From an uncultured Methylocystaceae bacterium (GTDB lineage Bacteria; Pseudomonadota; Alphaproteobacteria; Rhizobiales; Beijerinckiaceae): a stretch of DNA of 64,000 nucleotides. Positions 9,829 through 20,800 of the stretch are shown piece by piece. The position numbers and the translations under genes were made by a program. Under the pieces are notes generated by a model. The model worked only from the letters and a program-made list of their open reading frames with translations. It was not told the DNA's origin and made no database searches. The stretch spans positions 33,737 through 97,736 of the forward strand of contig CALMZV010000131.1 in NCBI GenBank assembly GCA_937870755.1. Reading direction: 5' to 3'. Positions within the stretch are counted from its first letter, which is position 1. Each line of letters begins with the position of its first letter.

Positions 9829-11605
9829 AGGTGCCCGGCGCGTCCTCGGTCGGATTGTAGCCTCTACTTGCAGCCCCGATGGAGGGTGCAGGAACGCGCG
9901 CCGGGGCGGATCGGGCCGCCAGCCATCCGATCCATTCCACCCACCATGATCCTTGCCTCGCCTCGGCGGCCTCCACCCATTGCTCGTCGCTGAGGCAGAG
10001 GTCGTCGGCGCGCTTGCAGGCGACGCGAAAGCGGCGGCGGGGACGGCCGGGCTCGCTCACGATGCCGGCATTGTGGCCGCCACTGGTGAGGACGAAGGTG
10101 ACCTCGGCGTCGCTGAGAAAGTGGATCTTGTAGACGGAGCGCCACGGCGCCACATGGTCGCGTTCCGTGCCGACGACGAATATCGGGACGCGAATGTTCT
10201 GAATGGCGGCCGGGCGCCCTTCAACCATGAAGCGGCCCGCGGCGAGCTCGTTGTCGAGATAGAGCCGCCGCAGATACTCCGCATGCATCCTGTAGGGCAT
10301 GCGGGTGGAATCCGCGTTCCACGCCATGAGGTCGATCATCGGCGCGCGCTCGCCCATGAGATACTCACGGACGTGCCGGGACCAGACAAGATCGTTGGTG
10401 CGCAGAAGCTGGAAGGCCCCCGCCATCTGGTCGGCGGAGAGAAAGCCCCTGTTCCACATCATGCTTTCCAGGAAGTGCATCTGGCTGTGGTCGATGAAGA
10501 GCCCGAGCTCGCCAGGGTCGGTGAAGTCCGTCTGCGCAGCGAGCAACGTCAGCGACGCCAGCCGGTCATCGCCGGCGTGCGCCATGGCCGCGGCGGCGAT
10601 CGACAGCAGCGTGCCGCCCAGGCAGTAGCCGGTGGCGTGGACCTTGCGGTCCGGAACGATGGCGTTGACGGCATCGAGCGCCGCCATCACGCCCATCCGG
10701 CGATAATCGTCCATGGTGAGGTCGCGATCCGCGGCCGTCGGATTGCGCCAGGAAATGCAGAAGACGGTGTGGCCCTGCGCCACCAAATAGCGGATGAGGG
10801 AGTTCTGCGGCGACAGATCGAGGATGTAGTATTTCATGATCCAGGCCGGCACGATCAGCATTGGCTCGGCCACGACGGTTTCCGTCGCCGGCGCATACTG
10901 GATCAGCTCGATAAGATGGTTGCGATAGACCACCTTTCCGGGCGTGACCGCCACGTCCTTGCCAACCACGAAGCGTTCTGTGCCGACGGGCGGTTGACCA
11001 GTCGCCAGGCGGCTCACGTCCTCCAGCCAATTCCCGAAGCCGTCAACGAAGTTCATCCCTCCGGTCTCGATCGCCTTGTCGATGATTTCCGGATTGGCGA
11101 AAGGAATGTTCGAAGGCGAGAACATGTCGAGAAGCTGGCGCGCGCCGAAGGACACCACGTCCTCATGGTGCGGCGTGACCCCGGGCACGCCATGCGTCAC
11201 GTTGTGCCACCATTGCTGATTGAGCAGGAACGCCTGTGACCAAACGCTGAAGGGTGGCTTGCGCCATCCTTCGGCGCTAAAGCGATAATCTCCTGGCAGC
11301 GGCTCGATGCAGGCCGGTGCGTCGGAATCCCTGCTCGCCGCCGCAAGATGGGCCAGGAGACGGGTCCCCTTGCGCGACGCCTTGGCGGCCAGCTCCAACC
11401 GCTTTCCAGGGGCGGCTGCCAGATGGATCGACCAGTCGAACACGGCCATCGCCAGCGCCGCCGGCGAGATGCCGCCGCTCATCTGACCGGTAAGTGCCTC
11501 GCGAATCCGGTCGAACGCCCTGAAGGACTCGTTGCCGAGACTTTCCTCCTGTGAGACGGAAGCCGGCGGGACTTGTCGTGCGGCTATGTGGCTTGCGGCA
11601 TCCAT
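9812..11605 (-). CDS. phaC: Poly(3-hydroxyalkanoate) synthase-like protein
   Basis: PhaC-family alpha/beta hydrolase of 597 residues, the class I size. The lipase-box cysteine is Cys328 in GYCLGG. A later Asp segment (GTERDHVAPW) and His segment (TSGGHNAGIV) complete the triad, and an N-terminal PhaC_N domain is present. It would polymerise hydroxyacyl-CoA into cytoplasmic granules. Context supports this: a phasin-like gene is divergent, and hydratase, acyltransferase and kinase genes follow with overlaps or short gaps. It lies 12 bp after tetR2. Confidence 0.87.
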   Translation of the reverse strand: MDAASHIAARQVPPASVSQEESLGNESFRAFDRIREALTGQMSGGISPAALAMAVFDWSIHLAAAPGKRLELAAKASRKGTRLLAHLAAASRDSDAPACIEPLPGDYRFSAEGWRKPPFSVWSQAFLLNQQWWHNVTHGVPGVTPHHEDVVSFGARQLLDMFSPSNIPFANPEIIDKAIETGGMNFVDGFGNWLEDVSRLATGQPPVGTERFVVGKDVAVTPGKVVYRNHLIELIQYAPATETVVAEPMLIVPAWIMKYYILDLSPQNSLIRYLVAQGHTVFCISWRNPTAADRDLTMDDYRRMGVMAALDAVNAIVPDRKVHATGYCLGGTLLSIAAAAMAHAGDDRLASLTLLAAQTDFTDPGELGLFIDHSQMHFLESMMWNRGFLSADQMAGAFQLLRTNDLVWSRHVREYLMGERAPMIDLMAWNADSTRMPYRMHAEYLRRLYLDNELAAGRFMVEGRPAAIQNIRVPIFVVGTERDHVAPWRSVYKIHFLSDAEVTFVLTSGGHNAGIVSEPGRPRRRFRVACKRADDLCLSDEQWVEAAEARQGSWWVEWIGWLAARSAPARVPAPSIGAASRGYNPTEDAPGTYVFQR

Positions 11606-11617
11606 CTGCTGAATCCT

Positions 11618-12217
11618 TCACGTCGCTGATAGACCGGTCTCGGCGGTGGTGTCCTCGCCTATCATCCACTTGATGGCTTTGGCAATCATCTTCTCGAGTT
11701 CGCCACCCTTGGCTTGGCGAAGCTCTTCGACGCGCAGCACGTTTCGGAAGGTGCTTACTCCCGCAAGGAAGGCGGTGATCAGCGCGGCCCGACGGGTTGC
11801 GGAATCGTCTAACTTCCGGGAAATCGGGCCGATCACATCCCGCAGCATAAATTTCCGCATGACATCGGTCGCCTCGGCACTGCACAACGAGCGTATGACG
11901 ATGTCGAGCGGTTCGACTTCATTGGCATTTGCTGCCGCGTTGCGGGTAACAATTTTCCTCGCCAGTGCGCCGGCCAAATCGTCTCCGGCGCTCGCGAGAA
12001 TCCGGTCGAACTGCGTTGTCGCTGTGAGGGCTTCGGCAAAAAGATGTTGCTTCGAACCAAAGCAGCGATGCACATAAGCGACATCGACGCCGACATCGGA
12101 CGCAATATCGCGGAGCTTAGTCTCTTCGTACGAGTGTCTGGCGAACCTCAGCACAGCAGCATCCAGGATGCGATCGCGCGTCGAGGCCGTCGGCTGAGGC
12201 GCCGATTTACGGGCCAT
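11618..12217 (-). CDS. TetR-family regulator of the phaC-pta-ackA-fabI cluster
   Basis: DNA-binding repressor with a TetR helix-turn-helix (KLRDIASDVGVDVAYVHRCFG) near residues 30-55 and a divergent C-terminal ligand domain. The ATG encoding MARKSAPQ was chosen because GAGGA lies 5 nt upstream; an upstream in-frame start has no such site. It heads the minus-strand cluster and diverges from the phasin-like gene. A small dyad, TCAAC-N4-GTTGA at 12276-12289, lies between them and could be its operator. Ligand unknown. Confidence 0.9.
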   Translation of the reverse strand: MARKSAPQPTASTRDRILDAAVLRFARHSYEETKLRDIASDVGVDVAYVHRCFGSKQHLFAEALTATTQFDRILASAGDDLAGALARKIVTRNAAANANEVEPLDIVIRSLCSAEATDVMRKFMLRDVIGPISRKLDDSATRRAALITAFLAGVSTFRNVLRVEELRQAKGGELEKMIAKAIKWMIGEDTTAETGLSAT

Positions 12218-12285
12218 GAAGTCCTCACGAAAATTCAGTTGCCAGCTCACCAAATATCCACTATCAGCCAGGTAGTCAACAACGG

Positions 12286-12299
12286 TTGATATAGATCAA
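12286..12299. promoter_or_regulatory. FixK/FNR-type box between tetR2 and phasin gene
   Basis: TTGAT-ATAG-ATCAA is a perfect match to the FNR/FixK consensus TTGA-N6-TCAA. It lies 70 nt before the phasin-like ATG and 69 nt before tetR2, so it could activate either or both under low oxygen. The neighbouring dyad TCAAC-AACG-GTTGA overlaps its left half, suggesting competition between an anaerobic activator and TetR2. Binding is inferred. Confidence 0.7.
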
Positions 12300-12368
12300 A
12301 GCCGCGTCGTGCGCGATGCGGTTGATTTGCCGCGCGATGTGAACTCGATACGAGAAGAGGATCCTCCA

Positions 12369-12677
12369 ATGGCAACTGAAAAGTCGACGGCCGGCGCACC
12401 CTTGCAACCTTTCGGAAATGTTGAGTGGGTGAAATCGTTCTCGGAAGCGCCTGTAAAAATATACTCAAATATCTGCCGTGAAGCGCTTGATGCCACCGCG
12501 CGGCGCCTGCAGGTACACGCCAACTACGTGAAAAAGCTGTCCGAGTGCGACGGTCCAGCCGACGCGTTGACCTGCCACGGAGAGTTCGTGCAAAGCTTCG
12601 TCTCGAGCTTCTTCGAGGACGGTCGGCGGGCGTTCGAGACGTGGCGCAAGGCCATATCGCCTCCCGGCCCAAAGTAG
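12369..12677 (+). CDS. Small phasin-like protein
   Basis: A 102-residue, mostly alpha-helical protein resembling the short phasin family that coats PHA granules. Stretches such as PVKIYSNICREALDATARRLQVHANYVKKL and the aromatic FETWRK end fit an amphipathic helix pair. AGAGGA upstream supports this ATG over an earlier in-frame start. It is transcribed away from the PHA-synthase cluster and shares the intergenic FixK/FNR-type box. Function rests on context and helical pattern more than on a sharp motif. Confidence 0.65.
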   Translation: MATEKSTAGAPLQPFGNVEWVKSFSEAPVKIYSNICREALDATARRLQVHANYVKKLSECDGPADALTCHGEFVQSFVSSFFEDGRRAFETWRKAISPPGPK

Positions 12678-12818
12678 GCCACCGTCACCCGGCAAGCCCC
12701 GGTTTGTGAGTGCCGGGAGCACGTTCTTTGGCGGTGCGATTCCTTCGCGAGCCGCAGGTGGCATCCGAATGAATGTGATCACGCGGGCCGATTGGCCGAA
12801 TGCTGAAGGGCTTCACTC

Positions 12819-13889
12819 ATGAAGCATATCGGAAAAGGTTGGCTTGTGGCAGCGCTCATCCTGGTGGCAGCCGGAGGCGCCTACTATGCGTGGACGACGT
12901 TCGGCAACAGCGGTTTGCCGGCAGGATTTGCCAGCGGAAACGGGCGCATTGAGGCGGTCGAGATCGACGTATCTACGAAGACCGCTGGTCGGATCAGGGA
13001 CATCCTGGCCCGTGAAGGCGACTTCGTCGAAGCGGGACAGGTGCTCGCCCACATGGACACCCAGCAGCTCGAAGCCCAACGCCGCCAGGCCGAAGCGCAA
13101 CTGAGACGGGCGACGATCGGTGTCGACACGGCCCGCAGTCTTGTTATCCAGCGCGAAGCCGAATGGACCGCGGCGGAGGCCCTCGTTGCCCAGCGCAAGG
13201 CCCAATTCGATGCCGCTGACCGGAAGCTGGCGCGATCGGAGCAATTGGCAAAGACCGCGTCCGTGTCCCTGCAGGTGCTCGACGACGATCGTGCAAACGC
13301 CCAAGGCGCGAAGGCCGCCGTCGCCGCGGCCGAAGCACAGCTTGCGGCTTCGAAGGCGGCGATCGGCGCGGCGCAGGCACAAGTGGTCGACGCGGAAGCG
13401 GCAGTCGACGCCGCTAAGGCTGCGATCGAAAGCATCACCGCGGATATCAACGACAGCACATTGAGATCACCTCGCGCCGGCCGCGTGCAGTATCGCGTCG
13501 CGCAGCCGGGCGAGGTGGTATCCGCGGGCGGGCGGGTGCTAAACTTGGTTGACGTCGGCGACGTCTATATGACGTTCTTTCTTGCGACGCCGCAGGCTGG
13601 ACGGGTTGGGATCGGCGCAGAAGTGCGCATTGTCCTCGATGCCGCCCCGCGATATGTGATCCCCGCCAAGGTGAGCTTCGTCGCCGACGTGGCGCAGTTC
13701 ACCCCGAAGACGGTCGAAACCCAGGCAGAACGCGAAAAGCTGATGTTCCGGGTCCGGGCGCAGATTTCGCCCGAGCTGCTGCGTAAGTACATCCAACACG
13801 TCAAGACCGGCCTGCCAGGCATGGCCTATATCCGGCTTGACCCCGACGCTGAGTGGCCGGCCAATCTCCGGGAAACGCTTTCACCATGA
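12819..13889 (+). CDS. HlyD-family membrane-fusion protein of an ABC exporter
   Basis: Periplasmic adaptor anchored by one N-terminal membrane segment ([18 protein letters not shown]). It has a biotinyl-lipoyl domain ([18 protein letters not shown]), a long alanine-rich coiled coil at residues about 80-210 and a closing beta domain ([22 protein letters not shown]). The 356-residue length and the order adaptor / double ATPase / permease match YhiI-RbbA-YhhJ-type exporters. Its stop overlaps the ATPase start by 4 bp. Confidence 0.92.
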   Translation: MKHIGKGWLVAALILVAAGGAYYAWTTFGNSGLPAGFASGNGRIEAVEIDVSTKTAGRIRDILAREGDFVEAGQVLAHMDTQQLEAQRRQAEAQLRRATIGVDTARSLVIQREAEWTAAEALVAQRKAQFDAADRKLARSEQLAKTASVSLQVLDDDRANAQGAKAAVAAAEAQLAASKAAIGAAQAQVVDAEAAVDAAKAAIESITADINDSTLRSPRAGRVQYRVAQPGEVVSAGGRVLNLVDVGDVYMTFFLATPQAGRVGIGAEVRIVLDAAPRYVIPAKVSFVADVAQFTPKTVETQAEREKLMFRVRAQISPELLRKYIQHVKTGLPGMAYIRLDPDAEWPANLRETLSP

Positions 13890-16657
13890 CGGGCCGACCG
13901 ATCGAACCCTCCGGGTCCGCGCCGACCCCTGTGGTGCGTCTTGATGCGGTCGGGTTGTCCTACGGCCAGACGCGCGCCCTGGAGAACGTCACGCTCGACA
14001 TGCCGTCGGGCTGCACGGTCGGCCTGATCGGGCCGGACGGCGTCGGCAAGTCGAGCCTGCTATCCCTGGTCGCCGGCGCGCGCGTGGTGCAGGACGGCCA
14101 CGTCGAGGTGCTCGGCGGAGATATCGCGGATGCCCTCCACCGACAGGCAGCCTGTCCGCGCATCGCCTACATGCCGCAGGGGCTCGGAAAGAACCTCTAC
14201 CCGACCCTTTCCGTGTTCGAGAACGTCGACTTCTTCGCTCGCCTGTTCGGCCATGACCGGCAGGAGCGCGAGCGCCGCATCGGCGAGCTTCTGGAGCGGA
14301 CCGGCATGGCCCGCTTTGCCAACCGCCCGGCCGGCAAGCTCTCCGGCGGCATGAAGCAGAAGACCGGCTTGTGCTGCGCACTGATCCACGACCCGGACCT
14401 TTTGATCCTCGACGAGCCGACCACCGGCGTCGATCCGTTGTCGCGCCGGCAGTTCTGGGAGCTGATCGACGACATCCGCCGCGACCGGCCCGGCATGAGC
14501 GTGATCGTTGCGACCGCCTATATGGAGGAGGCCGCGCGCTTCGACTGGCTGGTGGCGATGGATGCCGGCCGGGTGCTTGCGACCGGCACGCCCAACGAAT
14601 TGCTGGCGCAGACCGGCGCTGAAACGCTCGACGCCGCGTTCATCGCGCTGCTTCCCGAGGAGAAGCGGCGCGGCCACCGGGCGCTAATCATCCCGCCGCG
14701 CAGCGCCGAGTCCGACGGCGACATCGCGATCGAGGCGGTGAATCTCACCATGCGCTTCGGCGACTTCACCGCGGTCGACAATGTCAGCTTCCGGATTCCG
14801 CGCGGTGAGATTTTCGGCTTCCTCGGCTCCAACGGCTGCGGCAAGACCACCACCATGAAAATGCTCACCGGCCTGCTTCCGGCGAGCGAGGGAACGGCCA
14901 GCCTGTTCGGCCGCGCGGTCGACCCCAACGACATCGAGGTGCGCCGCCGCGTCGGCTATATGAGCCAGGCGTTCTCGCTCTACACCGAGCTGACGGTACG
15001 CCAGAACCTCGATCTTCACGCCCGGCTGTTCAGGATGGAGCGGGGGGCCATCGCGGACCGGATCGCGGAGATGGCCGAGCGCTTCGGGCTGCGCGAGGTG
15101 ATGGACGTACTGCCCGATGCGCTGCCGCTCGGCATCCGCCAGCGGCTGTCGCTCGCGGTGGCGACGATCCACTCGCCGGACATCCTGATCCTCGACGAAC
15201 CGACGTCGGGAGTCGATCCAGTCGCCCGCGACGGCTTCTGGCAAATCCTGTCCGACCTGTCGCGCAAGGACAATGTGACGATCTTCGTCTCGACCCATTT
15301 CATGAACGAGGCGGAGCTGTGCGACCGCATCTCGCTGATGCATGCCGGCAAGGTGCTGGTCAGCGACACGCCGGCCGCGATCATCGAAAAGCGTTCCGCC
15401 GCCACTCTGGACGATGCCTTTGTCGCCTATCTGGAAGACGCGATCGGCGGCGAGCCGATGGCCGCCACCCCGCTCGCGGCCCCACGCGAGGCGGCACCCC
15501 CGGCCGCGCCGTCCTCCCCGGGCGCCCGCTTCTTCGACGCGCGCCGCATGCTCGCGTATACCCGCCGTGAGTCGCTCGAACTGTGGCGAGATCCGATCCG
15601 CGCTACGCTCGCGATCGTCGGCAGCCTCGTCCTGATGATCGTTCTCGGCTACGGGATCAACATGGATGTCGAGGACCTCACCTTTGCGGTGCTCGACCGC
15701 GACGACACGACGGTCAGCCGCGACTATGTGCTGCAGGTCGCGGGCTCCCGCTATTTCACGGAAAAAGCACCGATCACTGACTATGACGATCTCGACCGGC
15801 GCATGCGCAACGGCGAGATCAGCCTTGCGATCGAAATCCCCCCAGGCTTCGGCCGCAACGTCGCGCGCGGCCACGACGTCGCGATCGGCGCCTGGATCGA
15901 CGGCGCGATGCCGGCGCGTGCGGAGACCGTGCGCGGCTATGTGCAGGGCATGCACCAGACCTGGCTCATGCAGAAAGCACGTGAGCTCTACGGCGACGCC
16001 GCCACTGTGGGGCGTTTCCAGCTCGTCGTCCGGTACCGCTATAATCCGGATGTGCAGAGCCTTGTCGCCATGGTGCCGGCGATGATCCCTCTCCTTTTGA
16101 TGATGATCCCGGCCATGCTGGCTGCTCTCAGCGTGGTCCGTGAGAAGGAGCTGGGCTCGATCATCAATTTCTACGTCACGCCGGTCTCGCGGCTGGAATT
16201 CCTGGTCGGCAAGCAGGTGCCCTATGTAGCGCTCGCCATGCTGAACTTCCTGCTGCTCGCTGCGTTCGGGATCTTCGTCTTCGGAGTTCCATTCACCGGC
16301 AGCTTCCTGACCCTGACCACCGCGGCGCTGCTTTACGTCATCTTCGCGACCGGCTTGGGGCTCGTGATTTCGACATTCATGAGCAGCCAGATCGCCGCGA
16401 TCTTCGGCACCACGCTGATCACGATGATCCCTACGTTCCAGTATTCCGGACTGATCGACCCGGTCTCCTCGCTCCAAGGCTTCGGCGCGGTCATCGGGAA
16501 CATCTATCCGAGCAGCTACTTCATCACGATCTCGCGCGGCACCTTCTCCAAGGCGTTGGACTTCGGCGACCTCGCAACGACGTTCATACCGCTGGTTATC
16601 GCCATTCCGGTGACGCTCGGCCTCGGGGCTGCTCTACTCAAGAAGCAAGCTGGGTGA
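13886..16657 (+). CDS. ABC exporter with two ATPase domains fused to an ABC2 permease (RbbA-like)
   Basis: A 923-residue fusion. NBD1 at about 15-250 has Walker [10 protein letters not shown], signature LSGGMKQK and Walker [17 protein letters not shown]2 at about 280-510 has [11 protein letters not shown] and [13 protein letters not shown], but its signature is degenerate ([10 protein letters not shown]). A C-terminal ABC2 membrane domain at about 550-920 has helices such as [14 protein letters not shown]. The ATG overlapping the adaptor stop (ATGA) was taken as start. It probably forms one exporter with the flanking adaptor and permease. RbbA/YhiH homologues have been linked to ribosome binding, which cannot be judged here. 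Confidence 0.92.
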   Translation: MTGRPIEPSGSAPTPVVRLDAVGLSYGQTRALENVTLDMPSGCTVGLIGPDGVGKSSLLSLVAGARVVQDGHVEVLGGDIADALHRQAACPRIAYMPQGLGKNLYPTLSVFENVDFFARLFGHDRQERERRIGELLERTGMARFANRPAGKLSGGMKQKTGLCCALIHDPDLLILDEPTTGVDPLSRRQFWELIDDIRRDRPGMSVIVATAYMEEAARFDWLVAMDAGRVLATGTPNELLAQTGAETLDAAFIALLPEEKRRGHRALIIPPRSAESDGDIAIEAVNLTMRFGDFTAVDNVSFRIPRGEIFGFLGSNGCGKTTTMKMLTGLLPASEGTASLFGRAVDPNDIEVRRRVGYMSQAFSLYTELTVRQNLDLHARLFRMERGAIADRIAEMAERFGLREVMDVLPDALPLGIRQRLSLAVATIHSPDILILDEPTSGVDPVARDGFWQILSDLSRKDNVTIFVSTHFMNEAELCDRISLMHAGKVLVSDTPAAIIEKRSAATLDDAFVAYLEDAIGGEPMAATPLAAPREAAPPAAPSSPGARFFDARRMLAYTRRESLELWRDPIRATLAIVGSLVLMIVLGYGINMDVEDLTFAVLDRDDTTVSRDYVLQVAGSRYFTEKAPITDYDDLDRRMRNGEISLAIEIPPGFGRNVARGHDVAIGAWIDGAMPARAETVRGYVQGMHQTWLMQKARELYGDAATVGRFQLVVRYRYNPDVQSLVAMVPAMIPLLLMMIPAMLAALSVVREKELGSIINFYVTPVSRLEFLVGKQVPYVALAMLNFLLLAAFGIFVFGVPFTGSFLTLTTAALLYVIFATGLGLVISTFMSSQIAAIFGTTLITMIPTFQYSGLIDPVSSLQGFGAVIGNIYPSSYFITISRGTFSKALDFGDLATTFIPLVIAIPVTLGLGAALLKKQAG

Positions 16658-16660
16658 GCC

Positions 16661-17773
16661 ATGCGGATCGACCATGTCTTTCATCTTGGGATCAAGGAAC
16701 TGCGGGGGCTCGCCCGCGATCCGATCATGCTGGTGCTGATCGTCTATGCCTTCACGATCGCGAATTACACCGCTGCAAATTCGGTGCCCGAGACCCTCAA
16801 CCGGGCGGCCATCGCGGTGGTCGACGAGGACCAGTCTCCGGTCTCGTCACGCATCATCACCGCGTTCTATCCGCCATACTTCGTCGTGCCGCGAATGATC
16901 GACCTGTCGGAGATGGACGGCCGAATGGACGCCGGCCTTGACACGTTCGCGCTCAACATCCCGCCGAACTTCCAGCGCGACCTGCTTGCCGGTCGAGCGC
17001 CGGAGATCCAGCTCAACATCGACGCCACGCGCATGAGCCAGGCGTTCAGCGGCGGCGGCTACGTTCAGGCGATCGTGTCGAGCGAGATCGACGAATTCCT
17101 GAGCCGGCATCGCGCAGGCGCCTCGGTTCCGGTCGACCTCGAACTGCGGGCGCGGTTTAACCCTGAGCTCAACAAGGGTTGGTTCACAGCCATCACAAAC
17201 ATCATCAATTCCATCACCATGCTTTCGATCGTCTTGACCGGAGCCGCGCTTATCCGCGAGCGCGAGCACGGCACGATCGAACACCTGCTGGTGATGCCGA
17301 TCACGCCAGCCGAGATCATGGTCAGCAAGATCTGGTCGATGGCCTTCGTGGTGCTGGTCGCGTCCGCGAGCGCGCTCGTCTTCGTCGCGCAGGGGCTGCT
17401 TTCGATCCCGGTCCAGGGATCGTTGACACTATTCCTTTTGGGAGCGTCGGTTCACCTGTTCGCCACCACCTCTATGGGCATCTACCTCGCAACCGTCGCC
17501 GGGTCGATGCCACAGTTCGGGCTGTTGCTGATGCTTGCGCTGTTCCCGCTGCGGGCGCTGTCCGGCGGCATGACGCCACGCGAAAGCATGCCGGAGTTCA
17601 TTCAGAACATCATGCTCGCGGCCCCGAACACCCACTTCGTAGCGATGGCGCAGGCCATTCTGTTCCGCGGTGCCGGCATCGATGTGGTGTGGCCGCAGTT
17701 CCTCGCCCTGATCGCAATCGGCGCGGTGCTGTTTACGTTCTCGCTTTGGCGGTTTCGGCAGTCGCTACGATAG
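16661..17773 (+). CDS. ABC2-type permease (YhhJ-like)
   Basis: A 370-residue membrane subunit with the ABC2 layout: one N-terminal helix (IMLVLIVYAFTIANYT), a periplasmic domain of about 130 residues, then five helices from NIINSITMLSIVLTGAAL to FLALIAIGAVLFTFSLW. It includes the conserved RERE-like turn (IREREHGTIEHLLVMP). It begins 3 bp after the fused ATPase gene and completes the exporter. Substrate unknown. Confidence 0.93.
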   Translation: MRIDHVFHLGIKELRGLARDPIMLVLIVYAFTIANYTAANSVPETLNRAAIAVVDEDQSPVSSRIITAFYPPYFVVPRMIDLSEMDGRMDAGLDTFALNIPPNFQRDLLAGRAPEIQLNIDATRMSQAFSGGGYVQAIVSSEIDEFLSRHRAGASVPVDLELRARFNPELNKGWFTAITNIINSITMLSIVLTGAALIREREHGTIEHLLVMPITPAEIMVSKIWSMAFVVLVASASALVFVAQGLLSIPVQGSLTLFLLGASVHLFATTSMGIYLATVAGSMPQFGLLLMLALFPLRALSGGMTPRESMPEFIQNIMLAAPNTHFVAMAQAILFRGAGIDVVWPQFLALIAIGAVLFTFSLWRFRQSLR

Positions 17774-17892
17774 CGACTCAGTTGTAGTTGCGCCCAAGAC
17801 TGCACCGACGACGCCTAGGCGGCGGCTGGAACGAACGGACGAGAGGCGTCGGTCCAAGCAGTGAAGCGGGCGCTTAAGATGGCGATCACTCG

Positions 17893-20800
17893 ATGAGCGG
17901 CGAGATTTCGAGCAAAACCAGTCTTGTTCCATCACGCTTCGATGTCGCGGTGTTCGACCTCGATGGCGTGGTCACGGATACCGCCCGCGTTCATTTTCAA
18001 GCGTGGAAAGAAACGTTCGATACATTTTTCGAAATGCGTGGCCGGCACGAAGGAACTGGCTTTGCGCCGTTCACTGCGGACGATTATCGGCGGTACGTCG
18101 ATGGGCGTCCACGCGAGGACGCCATCCGTGCGGTGCTGGCCGCTCGCGGGGCAGAGTTGCCGGAGGGAAGCGCGTGCGACGGTCCCGAGGTCGAAAGCGT
18201 CCATGGCTTCGCTAAACGCAAGGATGGGCTGTTCCTTGAGCACATACGCAGCAAAGGTGTGGATGTCTACCCGTCTACAGTAGCGTTGATTCGGCGGCTG
18301 CGAGGCCTCGGCTTCAAGACAGCGATCGTATCGGCCAGCCGCAACTGCACGGAGGTCCTCCGAAGCGCACGGCTCGAATATCTGTTTGACGCGCGCGTCG
18401 ACGGTCACGATGCCGCGACGCTCGGCTTGCAAGGCAAGCCGGCGCCGGATGCTTTCCTTGAGGCCGCTCGCCGGCTCGGAACGGCGCCGTCGCGAATGAT
18501 CGTTGTAGAGGATGCGATCGCTGGCGTGGCCGCAGGACACGCCGGCGGCTTCGGAGTCGTCATCGGTATCGATCGTACCGGCGACGGAGCTGATCTTAAG
18601 ATTGCCGGCGCTGATGTCGTGGTTGCCGATCTCAATCAGATCGAGATCGACTGGGACGACGTGCTGACCGCACGGCGGTTCGCCACCAAGGTCAAGCCTG
18701 ATGTGCATCGACTCGACCCCTTCATCGCGCAGTCAGGGACCGCGACCCGTCGTCCCGAGGCTGCGGTCAACCCTGACCCCTGGCTGTTCAGCTATGACGG
18801 CTTTGACCCCGCCGTGGAGGGCCGCCGCGAAACTTTGTTCGCCGTCGGCAACGGGTATGTTGTAACGCGTGGCGCTGCTGCCGAGGCGCGGGCCGATGAT
18901 GTGCATTATCCCGGCACCTATCTTGCCGGTGGCTACAATCGTCTGACTACGCAGATTGAAGGCCGCCCGGTCGAGCACGAGGACTTGGTAAACCTCCCCA
19001 ACTGGCTGCCGGTCACCTTCCGCATCGACGATGGAGATTGGTTCGAGCTGCGTGGCGTCACAATTCTGGACTATCGACAGACGCTCGACCTGAAGCGCGG
19101 TCTCTACACACGGACCCTGCGGGTGCGCGATCCGCACGGACGCGAAACCAGCCTTGTCGAGCAGCGCTTCGTGCATATGGCCGACAAGCATCTCGCCGCA
19201 CAGCATGTCACAGTGAGGTCGGAGAACTGGTCCGGTCGTCTCACCGTGAGGGCGATGCTGGACGGCGAGGTCGTGAATGCAGGCGTGCCGCGCTACCAGC
19301 AGTTCGACGGCAAGCATTTGCGCGCTTCCGCCGCGACGGCCATTGCGCCGGATTCCATGCTGCTGCAAGCCGAAACGGCACAGTCTCAGTTACGGATCGC
19401 CCAAGCCGCGCGGCTGAATGTCGGAGGAAATGACGGCGTTTCGGACATCGATAAGCGTACCATCGAGGAGCCGGCCCGCGTCGGCTATGACATCATAATT
19501 CCCATGTCGCCTGGCGCGAGCGTTGCGATCGAGAAGATCGTCGCGCTCTACACGTCCAGGGATCGTGCCATCGCGGATCCTGCAACAGCCGCGCGCACGG
19601 CAATTGCTCGGGCCGGCACCTTTTATGCGCTTCTGCAATCCCATGAGCGGGTCTGGGAGCATCTGTGGCAACATTGCGACCTTCACCTGCTTGATGCTGA
19701 AACCGACGAAGCATATGACGCGCATCTTGCGGTGCGCCTGCACATCTTTCACTTGCTCCAGACCGCGTCGCCGCACAGCATGGAGCTGGACACCGGCATT
19801 CCGGCTCGCGGCTGGCACGGCGAAGCCTACCGGGGCCATATCTTTTGGGACGAGCTGTTCATCTTCCCTTTCCTGATTCTGCGGCTGCCGATCCTAGCGC
19901 GATCCCTGCTGCTTTACCGCTATCGGCGGCTCAATGAGGCTCGCTGGGCCGCCCAGCGAGCCGGTTTCCGCGGCGCCATGTTCCCCTGGCAAAGTGGCAG
20001 CGACGGCCGGGAAGAGACGGACCTCGTGTACTTCAATCCGCATTCGGGAAACTGGATCAAGGACAACACACATCTACAACGCCATATCGGGCCGGCTATC
20101 GCCTACAATGTCTGGCAGTACTATCAGGCCACGGGCGATGCCGAGTTTCTCTATGTCTACGGTGCCGAGATGATGTTTGAGGTCGCCCGCTTCTTGGTCA
20201 GCATCGCGCAATGGAACGAGAGCCGTGGGCGTTACGACATTTGCGGCGTCATGGGCCCCGACGAGTTTCACGACCGCTATCCGGGGAACGCCGCGCCTGG
20301 GTTGGACAACAACGCATATACCAATGTCATGGCCGCCTGGTGCATTGCCCGTGCTCTCGATCTTTTTGAGCTATTGCCGGACGAGCGTTGCGACGAGTTG
20401 TGCAGGAGCTTGCAGATCGAGCAGGAAGAGCTTGTGCGCTGGGAGCACGTTGGTCGCAAGCTTTACTTGCCCTTCCAAACTGACGGCATTCTCAGCCAGT
20501 TTGAGGGCTATGACACGCTGCGGGAGTTCGATTGGGACACCTATCGGCGCAAATATCGGAACATCATGCGACTTGATCTCCTCCTTGAGGCGGAGGGCGA
20601 TTCGCCCAATCACTACAAGCTCTCCAAACAGGCCGACGTGCTGATGCTATTCTATCTCTTTTCCGCCGAGGAATTGGAGGAGATCTTCAGCCGCCTTGGC
20701 TATACATTCGAGCCTGAGACAATTCCGAAGACTATTGATTACTATTTGCGGCGCACTTCGCACGGCTCTACCTTGAGCGGCATTGCGCACGCATGGGTTC

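Noticed and set aside
9953..11239. Plus-strand frame opposite the PHA synthase gene
   Set aside because: Shadow frame; the Cys328 triad and length support the minus-strand gene.
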